Positions 7,746 to 12,122 of a stretch of 12,122 bases of DNA are shown one piece after another. The stretch is from Christiangramia sp. (lineage in GTDB: Bacteria > Bacteroidota > Bacteroidia > Flavobacteriales > Flavobacteriaceae). Position 1 is the first letter of the stretch. Each line of letters begins with the position of its first letter. The DNA is taken from NCBI GenBank assembly GCA_024644145.1, contig JAHELO010000018.1:1-12122 (forward strand). Reading direction: 5' to 3'. The notes below the pieces were generated by a model. The model was not told where the DNA came from and ran no database searches. It saw only the letters and a list, made by a program, of their open reading frames with translations. The position numbers and the translations under genes are program-made.

Positions 7746-7771
7746 GAAAAATTAAAACTCTATAATTTTTC
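7746..7771 (+). terminator. Possible weak AT-rich terminator after folC
   Basis: GAAAAATT (7746-7753) and AATTTTTC (7764-7771) form an 8-bp stem with a 10-nt loop just after the folC stop, followed by T-rich sequence. The stem is almost all A-T, so termination is uncertain. The rest of this 162-nt gap, up to 7906, shows no other clear element. Confidence 0.25.
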
Positions 7772-7906
7772 TCTTATCTTTATATAACTCTGAATTTTAA
7801 TTAACTATTTCCCCTCCCGAATACCTAACCTTCTTAAGCTGTTGCCCATCTCTGTGAGTGAGTTGACCTTTTAGTTATGAATATTATTCACTAAAAATCA
7901 ACAACA

Positions 7907-8752
7907 ATGAAAACAGTTTTAAAAATTTTAGTTTCTGGGCTTTTAATATTGCTCACTGCTAACGGCATTAGTCAGGAACAGGTTCAGGCTTCACAGGAGG
8001 AACAGCAACCCTCAGGTGACCCTGTATATATTACGATGACTACCACACACTGGAGTGATGATCCTGAAGTGGATTTTTCAGATTGGCTGGATACTGAAAA
8101 AGAATATTTCGAGAAAGTAACCAGTAAAAATGAGCTCATACTCAATTCAGGAGTATATACTCATTACTTTACTCCTGATAATTCTGAAGTGATTCTGGTA
8201 AATGTATATCGTACCTGGGAGGATATTGAGAAGGCTAATGAGAAGAATCAGGAACTCGTTGAGAAAGCCTGGCCAGATGAAGCTAAAAGAAAAGAGTTCT
8301 TCGATAAACAGAGCAAATATTACAGTGCTCAGCACCGGGACGAGATCTACCAGTCTATGGATTTTTCTATTCCGCCACCTAAAAATACTTCCAGTACACC
8401 AAGGATCATATACGTAAGAAGCAGTGAATTGGCAATGGATGGGAAAGGTTCTCCAGATAAGTTTAAAGAGTATTACGAAAAGATTACCAAAAATTCCAAG
8501 AACCTTAAAGGCTATTATACTCATCGCCATTTATGGGGATCTAATAGCCGGGAAATGAATGAGGTGTTTATCTTTGATAAACTTGCAGATATTGAAGCTT
8601 TTTTTGATGAAGAACAGGATCTGGTTGAGACGAACTGGACTGATGAAAAAGAAAGAGAAGATTTTATGATGGAAATGGGTAAATTATTTACCGGTAAACA
8701 TGGAGATTATATATATCGAACTGTGCCTGAACTTATAAAGAGTAATCAGTAA
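7907..8752 (+). CDS. Secreted protein with two tandem copies of an unrecognised alpha/beta domain
   Basis: I do not recognise a named family. The 281-residue product begins with a signal peptide (about 1-22, KILVSGLLILLTANG, cleavage likely near ISQ-EQ). There is no Cys, so it is not a lipoprotein; it should be periplasmic or exported. The mature part holds two related domains, A (about 39-152) and B (about 167-274). Aligned anchors are GVYTHYF/GYYTHRH, the Trp-Glu-Asp-Ile-Glu and Leu-Ala-Asp-Ile-Glu helices, ELVEKAWPDEAKRKEFF/DLVETNWTDEKEREDFM and the closing HRDEIYQSM/HGDYIYRTV. Predicted beta-alpha-beta segments of about 110 residues would fit a dimeric alpha/beta-barrel (ferredoxin-like) fold made within one chain, but that is inference. 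The protein is very acidic and charged. It stands alone between folC and a strong terminator. ATG 7907 is chosen because it gives the complete signal peptide. Confidence 0.85.
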   Translation: MKTVLKILVSGLLILLTANGISQEQVQASQEEQQPSGDPVYITMTTTHWSDDPEVDFSDWLDTEKEYFEKVTSKNELILNSGVYTHYFTPDNSEVILVNVYRTWEDIEKANEKNQELVEKAWPDEAKRKEFFDKQSKYYSAQHRDEIYQSMDFSIPPPKNTSSTPRIIYVRSSELAMDGKGSPDKFKEYYEKITKNSKNLKGYYTHRHLWGSNSREMNEVFIFDKLADIEAFFDEEQDLVETNWTDEKEREDFMMEMGKLFTGKHGDYIYRTVPELIKSNQ

Positions 8753-8759
8753 TTGTCTG

Positions 8760-8787
8760 GCCCTGAATTTATTGGTTCAGGGCTTTT
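8760..8787 (+). terminator. Rho-independent terminator
   Basis: GCCCTGAA (8760-8767) pairs with TTCAGGGC (8776-8783) around an 8-nt loop and is followed by TTTT. It lies 8 nt after the stop of the two-domain secreted protein and insulates the downstream tRNA genes. Confidence 0.9.
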
Positions 8788-8849
8788 ATATTATTGAAAA
8801 ATTGAGATTTTAAAGACCTGAAAAAAATTAATCTTTTAGGTCAAATAGT

Positions 8850-8880
8850 TTTGCGTAATTGAAAAACTAGGCTATATTTG
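8850..8880 (+). promoter_or_regulatory. Promoter of the first tRNA-Val(TAC)
   Basis: TTTG (8850-8853), a 19-nt spacer and TATATTTG (8873-8880) form a textbook match to the Bacteroidota promoter TTTG-N19-TAnnTTTG. The mature tRNA begins 17 nt after the -7 box. Confidence 0.85.
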
Positions 8881-8897
8881 CATCCGCAATCACGCAA

Positions 8898-8972
8898 GGG
8901 CGCGTAGCTCAGTTGGTTCAGAGCACTTGGTTTACACCCAAGGGGTCAGGGGTTCGAATCCCTTCGCGCCCA
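8898..8972 (+). tRNA. tRNA-Val (anticodon TAC), copy 1
   Basis: The full cloverleaf is visible. Acceptor GGGCGCG (8898-8904) pairs with CGCGCCC (8965-8971). The D arm contains GCTCAGTTGGTTCAGAGC, the anticodon stem is CTTGG/CCAAG with loop TTTACAC (anticodon TAC), and the T loop is TTCGAAT. The discriminator is A and the 3' CCA is not encoded. It decodes GUA and, by wobble, other Val codons. It has its own promoter and terminator. Confidence 0.97.
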
Positions 8973-8983
8973 CAGAACAAAAA

Positions 8984-9012
8984 AGGCTTCCAGTTTTGGA
9001 GGCCTTTTTTTT
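8984..9012 (+). terminator. Terminator of tRNA-Val copy 1
   Basis: GGCTTCC (8984-8990) and GGAGGCC (8997-9003) form a 7-bp stem with one G-T pair and a 6-nt loop. An A-tract precedes it and nine T follow. It is nearly identical to the terminator of copy 2. Confidence 0.9.
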
Positions 9013-9048
9013 ATTTCTAATTTCTGCAATATTGAGTATTTTTAGAAT

Positions 9049-9189
9049 ATGACCTTTCATGTGTATATTCTCGACCGCTATTATATTGGTTTTACCGGAG
9101 ATTTGAAAGGTCAGATTTAAAGACATAGAGGGTCAAATGGGATTACGTCAAAAGCAAAAGATTGGAAACTTTTTTATGGTTTAAATTAA
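9049..9189 (+). pseudogene. Decayed GIY-YIG endonuclease gene (UvrC-type domain)
   Basis: One frame starting at ATG 9049 reads MTFHVYILDRYYIGFTGDLKGQI, then stop (9118-9120), then RHRGSNGITSKAKDWKLFYGLN and a second stop (9187-9189). Both halves are in the same frame. They match the start and middle of small GIY-YIG proteins of about 80-100 residues common in Flavobacteriia (pattern VYIL...DKYYIGFTSNLxxRLxxH...GFTSKAKDWKxVY). Three lesions are visible: four to six codons are missing between VYIL and DRYYIG, the catalytic Arg position of LxxR reads Gln (KGQI) just before the nonsense codon, and the C-terminal third with the metal-binding Glu is absent. It is therefore non-functional. It sits between two copies of tRNA-Val(TAC). 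The family call rests on recalled motifs, not a search. Confidence 0.75.
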
Positions 9190-9234
9190 TTTCAAAAACC
9201 TTTAAAAAAAACATTCGGGATAACTGAAATTTGA

Positions 9235-9242
9235 TATATTTG
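9235..9242 (+). promoter_or_regulatory. -7 box of the second tRNA-Val(TAC)
   Basis: TATATTTG lies 16 nt before the tRNA and is followed by a leader (CACTCGCAATC) that resembles the leader of copy 1 (CATCCGCAATC). The -33 region is poor: only TTCG (9214-9217) occurs nearby. Confidence 0.7.
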
Positions 9243-9258
9243 CACTCGCAATCTTGCA

Positions 9259-9333
9259 GGGCGCGTAGCTCAGTTGGTTCAGAGCACTTGGTTTACACCC
9301 AAGGGGTCAGGGGTTCGAATCCCTTCGCGCCCA
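9259..9333 (+). tRNA. tRNA-Val (anticodon TAC), copy 2
   Basis: This is identical over all 75 nt to the copy at 8898-8972, with the same acceptor, D, anticodon (TAC) and T arms. CCA is not encoded. It is an independent unit with its own -7 box and terminator. Confidence 0.97.
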
Positions 9334-9345
9334 CATTATAAAAAA

Positions 9346-9373
9346 GGCTTCCATTTTCGGAAGCCTTTTTTTT
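9346..9373 (+). terminator. Terminator of tRNA-Val copy 2
   Basis: GGCTTCC (9346-9352) pairs perfectly with GGAAGCC (9359-9365) across a 6-nt loop and is followed by eight T. The stem differs by one base from the terminator of copy 1, which has a G-T pair there. Confidence 0.92.
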
Positions 9374-9457
9374 GTTTTGCCGAATTATGAAAATACATGA
9401 GTCCAGTCTTTTATATTAATGGGTTGAAATAATTATTCCACGGAAATTCCTTTTTAA

Positions 9458-9465
9458 TATATTTG
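9458..9465 (+). promoter_or_regulatory. -7 box of tRNA-Val(GAC)
   Basis: TATATTTG ends 9 nt before the tRNA, so the 5' leader is only a few nt. No convincing TTTG sits 19 nt upstream. Confidence 0.6.
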
Positions 9466-9474
9466 CCTTTCCAG

Positions 9475-9549
9475 GGAGTGTTAGCTCAGTTGGTTCAGAG
9501 CATTACCTTGACAGGGTAGGGGTCACTGGTTCGAATCCAGTACACTTCA
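9475..9549 (+). tRNA. tRNA-Val (anticodon GAC)
   Basis: Acceptor GGAGTGT (9475-9481) pairs with ACACTTC (9542-9548), with one G-T pair at position 2-71. The anticodon stem TTACC/GGTAG holds loop TTGACAG (anticodon GAC). The T stem is ACTGG/CCAGT with loop TTCGAAT. The discriminator is A and CCA is not encoded. It reads GUC and GUU, so together with the TAC tRNAs all valine codons are covered. Confidence 0.95.
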
Positions 9550-9555
9550 CAAAAA

Positions 9556-9579
9556 AAAGCCTGCAATTTTGCAGGCTTT
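9556..9579. terminator. Bidirectional terminator between tRNA-Val(GAC) and murF
   Basis: AAAGCCTGCA (9556-9565) and TGCAGGCTTT (9570-9579) form a 10-bp stem with a 4-nt loop. Eight A on the left become a U-tract for the minus strand, so it terminates murF strongly. For the tRNA on the plus strand the tail is only TTTC. Confidence 0.9.
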
Positions 9580-9605
9580 CTTCATTAATTATCTTCTACC
9601 AAGGC

Positions 9606-10907
9606 TTAATTCTGGCCGGGACTTATACTGTCTAAAGCTCTTTCAAGGGCCATTCCCCTGGATCCTTTTATCAGAAAGTAACAATTCTGAAACTCACTTT
9701 CATTCAGATGTTCCTTCAGATGTTCAGTGTTTCTAAATTTAAAAACAGCGTTGCTGCTTATATCTGCGAGCTTAAAATTAGTCCCGACAAGGTATGTTTC
9801 ATCAAAATTGCTATTAGTAACATAATTTGCGATCACCTGATGCTCTGTTGGAGCCGCACTACCTAATTCGAACATGTCTCCAAGAATGGCAATTTTTCTC
9901 TTAGAGGTTTTTAAAGTTCTAAAATTTTCTAAAGCAGCGAACATACTGGTGGGGTTTGCGTTATAAGCGTCCAGAATAATGGTATTTGTACCATTTTCTA
10001 TCACTTGTGATCGGTTGTTCTGCGGGCTATAGCTCTCCAGAGCATTCTTTATTTCTGAAAATTCTACCTTAAAATATAAGCCAATACATAAGGCTGCGCC
10101 CATATTCGTTGCGTTATAGTGGCCTGTAAGTTTGCTCTTAAAATCGGTCTTGTTAAAATTCAATTGAGCATGTGGCATTCCCTTAAGATAGGTCAATTGC
10201 ACGTCTGCCAGTCGGTTTTCCCCGAAGCTGAAAGTATGATTGTAATTATGATGCTTCATCTGAATTTCGTCATCAGCATTCAGGAAAATTAGTTTATGCT
10301 TTTCCTGCAAAAATTTATAAAGCTCAGTTTTAGCCTTTATAACACCCTCCAGACTGCCAAAACCTTCAAGATGCGCCTTCCCGAAATTTGTGATGTATCC
10401 GTAATCAGGATTGGCAATATTACATAGGAATTCTATTTCCAGTGGGTGATTTGCGCCCATTTCCACAATACCAAACTCAGTTTGATCATCCATTGAAAGG
10501 AGGGTGAGTGGCACGCCTATATGGTTGTTAAGATTGCCTTTTGTAGCTATGGTTTTTAGCTTTCTTGATAGGACGGAATGTACCAATTCTTTGGTAGTGG
10601 TTTTTCCATTGCTTCCAGTAATGGCCAGTATAGGAATGCCCAGATAATTACGGTGAAAAAGGGCTAATTTTTGAAGAGTTTCCAAAACATTATCTACAAG
10701 GATATAATCCTCATTATTTTTGGCAAAACGTTTGTCATCTACTACGACATACCTGGCTCCGGTATTTAATGCTGCCTCTGCAAACTCATTACCGTTAAAA
10801 TTATCTCCGGTTAAAGCAAAGAACATACTGTCCTTTCTAATTTTTCGGGTATCTGTATCTGCGCCCGAACAAAGTAAAAAACGTTGGTGTAATCTGGCTG
10901 TGTTCAT
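9606..10907 (-). CDS. murF: UDP-MurNAc-tripeptide--D-alanyl-D-alanine ligase
   Basis: MurF adds D-Ala-D-Ala to UDP-MurNAc-tripeptide with ATP, the last cytoplasmic step in making the UDP-MurNAc-pentapeptide precursor. The 433-residue protein has the usual three domains. The N-terminal substrate domain includes SRxIxxDSMFFAL-like sequence (about 20-33). The central ATPase has TGSNGKTTTK (97-106), KGNLNNHIGVP (123-133), EMGANHPLEIE (149-159) and GKAHLEGFGS (176-185), followed by the family Lys in VIKAKTE. The C-terminal domain has NNRSQ (297-301), DAYNANPTSM (313-322) and GDMFELG (343-349). It lies downstream of gldJ on the same strand, with a terminator between them. Expression therefore comes from readthrough or from a promoter overlapping the hairpin, for example TAGTTTTA read on the minus strand just before the ATG. 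Confidence 0.95.
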   Translation of the reverse strand: MNTARLHQRFLLCSGADTDTRKIRKDSMFFALTGDNFNGNEFAEAALNTGARYVVVDDKRFAKNNEDYILVDNVLETLQKLALFHRNYLGIPILAITGSNGKTTTKELVHSVLSRKLKTIATKGNLNNHIGVPLTLLSMDDQTEFGIVEMGANHPLEIEFLCNIANPDYGYITNFGKAHLEGFGSLEGVIKAKTELYKFLQEKHKLIFLNADDEIQMKHHNYNHTFSFGENRLADVQLTYLKGMPHAQLNFNKTDFKSKLTGHYNATNMGAALCIGLYFKVEFSEIKNALESYSPQNNRSQVIENGTNTIILDAYNANPTSMFAALENFRTLKTSKRKIAILGDMFELGSAAPTEHQVIANYVTNSNFDETYLVGTNFKLADISSNAVFKFRNTEHLKEHLNESEFQNCYFLIKGSRGMALERALDSISPGQN

Positions 10908-10920
10908 AAAATAAAACTAT

Positions 10921-10949
10921 AAAAAAAGCCCTAAACAAATTAGGGCTTT
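10921..10949 (-). terminator. Terminator between gldJ and murF
   Basis: Read on the minus strand, AAAGCCCTAA (10949-10940) pairs with TTAGGGCTTT (10934-10925) across a 5-nt loop, and T residues continue to 10921. It lies 23 nt after the gldJ stop and 13 nt before the murF start codon. Confidence 0.85.
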
Positions 10950-10972
10950 AAGTATAATTTATGTTGGGAGTA

Positions 10973-12122
10973 TTAATTACTTCGTGCTGTCTTATTCTTG
11001 TTTAAAGATTTTGAGCCAACGCGTGACATTGCATTTCTAAATCCAATATAATCTGTCGCCATGTCCTGAGGGAAGTATCTGCGCTGTGCAGGATCTAGCC
11101 AGTAGGCTCTGTCTCTCCAGCTACCTCCTTTATATACCCGTACTTCATCACTTACAAGGGAAGTCCTTTTCTCTTTATCGTATCCTCTTTCAGTAATCGC
11201 GCCTTCACTAGCGCTGCTATCGGCATAAGTAAAGTTATCATACTTAGGTGAATTGTACATTCTCTTTGCTGGATCGTCCATTTCCTGGAAGGGCTGGTAA
11301 TACCTGCTCGAGCTTTTGTCTCCATCACGGAAATTTCTCTGGTCGCTCTCAGTAAAATTCGTCCTCATATAGGTGTCTTCCTCAGTAACCGGAACCTGGG
11401 CGATTTCTCCAGGCAGGTTTCTAGCTACCAGTTTTCCATTGCTTAAGGTATCATAAACGATATCATCTACCCCCACAACTTTTACAGATCCATCTTCATT
11501 TATCGCGTGCTTGGTATAAACGTTCCCACGGTAATAGTTGAAGTCGTTAAATTCATCGTCAACGATTGGTCTGTATACGTCCGCAACCCACTCAGATACG
11601 TTTCCAGCCATATCATAAAGGCCGAAATCGTTAGGCTCGTAGCTTTTAACTTCTGCAGTAATATCTGCACCGTCATCGCTCCATCCGGCTATTCCACCAT
11701 AATCACCATCGCCCTGCTTGAAGTTTGCAAGCTGATCACCCATTTTTTTCACATCCCCATTTCTGGTGTACTGGCCATCCCATGGATATTTCTTTCTACC
11801 GCGGTAGGTGTTATAGTTTCTGATACCGGTTAATCCTAATGCTGCATATTCCCATTCAGCCTCAGTAGGAAGTCTGTATTCAGGGTATATAAGGCCACTC
11901 TCACGGCCTGGATATACTTTTTTAATAGGATTTCCGGCCTCATTAGTATCTTCAAGACGGTCCTGAGATTCTTTACCACCCTGACTTATTTCAGTATTTC
12001 CACCATAAGCCTTGCTGGGTGTATGAATATACGTGTCTGTATTAAAAGTAGAAGATGCATTAACATCAGCATACCTGGCTCCTTCTTTTATAAATCCTTC
12101 TTTTTCAAGTTTGCTTTCGTTT
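10973..12122 (-). CDS. gldJ: Gliding motility lipoprotein GldJ (N-terminus beyond the window)
   Basis: The frame is open from the TAA at 10973-10975 to the right edge, giving the last 382 codons or so of a protein usually near 560 residues. A GTG at 11752 is internal, because YRLPTEAEWEYAALG (about 11838-11882) and YPWDGQYTRNGD lie upstream in frame. With MAGNVSEW (11588-11611) and GGSWRDRAYWLDP (about 11091-11128) these are hallmarks of the formylglycine-generating-enzyme/sulfatase-modifying fold shared by GldJ and GldK. The KQGDGDYGGIAGWSDDGADIT stretch and the C-terminal IGFRNAMSRVGS favour GldJ. GldJ is an outer-membrane lipoprotein needed for gliding and for a stable type IX secretion machine; it is not expected to be an active oxidase. 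The lipoprotein signal is outside the window. In flavobacteria I recall gldJ next to por genes and murF, which fits. Confidence 0.88.
   Translation of the reverse strand, partial: NESKLEKEGFIKEGARYADVNASSTFNTDTYIHTPSKAYGGNTEISQGGKESQDRLEDTNEAGNPIKKVYPGRESGLIYPEYRLPTEAEWEYAALGLTGIRNYNTYRGRKKYPWDGQYTRNGDVKKMGDQLANFKQGDGDYGGIAGWSDDGADITAEVKSYEPNDFGLYDMAGNVSEWVADVYRPIVDDEFNDFNYYRGNVYTKHAINEDGSVKVVGVDDIVYDTLSNGKLVARNLPGEIAQVPVTEEDTYMRTNFTESDQRNFRDGDKSSSRYYQPFQEMDDPAKRMYNSPKYDNFTYADSSASEGAITERGYDKEKRTSLVSDEVRVYKGGSWRDRAYWLDPAQRRYFPQDMATDYIGFRNAMSRVGSKSLNKNKTARSN

Noticed and set aside
7745..7906. Possible promoter TTGACC (7863-7868) with TATTAT before the secreted-protein gene
   Set aside because: The spacing to TATTAT is 13 nt and this is not the promoter form used by Bacteroidota; no TTTG-N19-TAnnTTTG match was found.
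8932..9126. 64-codon minus-strand frame over tRNA-Val copy 1 and the GIY-YIG remnant
   Set aside because: It runs through a tRNA gene and a terminator hairpin; the Cys/Gly-rich end is simply the reversed tRNA sequence.
8850..9580. Regularly spaced near-identical repeats resembling a CRISPR array or att sites
   Set aside because: The repeats are complete tRNA genes with promoters and terminators; no integrase, cas gene or partial tRNA 3' end duplicate is present.
11507..11833. Plus-strand 108-codon frame opposite gldJ
   Set aside because: It is antisense to the conserved sulfatase-modifying-type fold of gldJ and has no homology or start signal that I can see.
1..12122. A new defence, mobile or biosynthetic system
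   Set aside because: Apart from the two-domain secreted protein and the GIY-YIG remnant, the genes are recognisable housekeeping or envelope genes in a conserved-looking order; I found no operon that supports a novel system.

Overview
The window looks like chromosome from a marine-type member of the Flavobacteriaceae (Bacteroidota), plausibly Gramella/Christiangramia-like; the genus is a guess. The evidence is a type IX secretion (T9SS) C-terminal sorting domain, a gldJ gene, promoters of the Bacteroidota form TTTG-N19-TAnnTTTG, no Shine-Dalgarno sequences, a low-to-moderate G+C content, and a typical flavobacterial gene set. Most genes are recognisable housekeeping genes. I see no phage, insertion sequence, CRISPR array or defence island.

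Left part (1-3201). The 3' end of a secreted, T9SS-sorted protein runs in from the left edge. It converges on an acyl-CoA dehydrogenase gene (minus strand) across a bidirectional terminator. Anhydro-N-acetylmuramic acid kinase (anmK) diverges from the dehydrogenase across a 92-bp intergenic region holding a good promoter for the dehydrogenase.

Middle (3266-8752). A Glu/Leu/Phe/Val-type dehydrogenase with its own -7 box comes first. A tight operon exbB-exbD-tonB-folC follows, with gaps of 1, 1 and 0 nt. The first three encode a proton-driven energiser of outer-membrane transport and the fourth makes folylpolyglutamate. folC appears to start at TTG directly after, and in frame with, the tonB stop codon. 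Then comes a gene for a secreted 281-residue protein built from two copies of one unrecognised domain, closed by a strong terminator.

Right part (8850-12122). There are three single-gene tRNA-Val units (TAC, TAC, GAC), each with its own TATATTTG box and terminator. The first two are a duplicated promoter-tRNA-terminator unit. Between them lies a decayed GIY-YIG endonuclease gene (deletion, in-frame stop, lost C-terminus). murF and the 3' two-thirds or so of gldJ follow on the minus strand, separated by a terminator, and gldJ runs off the right edge.

Functional themes are the cell envelope (anmK recycles and murF builds peptidoglycan; ExbB/ExbD/TonB energise the outer membrane; GldJ supports gliding and T9SS), central metabolism (acyl-CoA and amino-acid dehydrogenases, folate) and translation (valine tRNAs). 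The items most worth a second look are the GIY-YIG remnant between duplicated tRNAs, the two-domain secreted protein, the tonB/folC stop-start junction, and a near-identical 23-24 bp start-site sequence shared by anmK and the GIY-YIG remnant.
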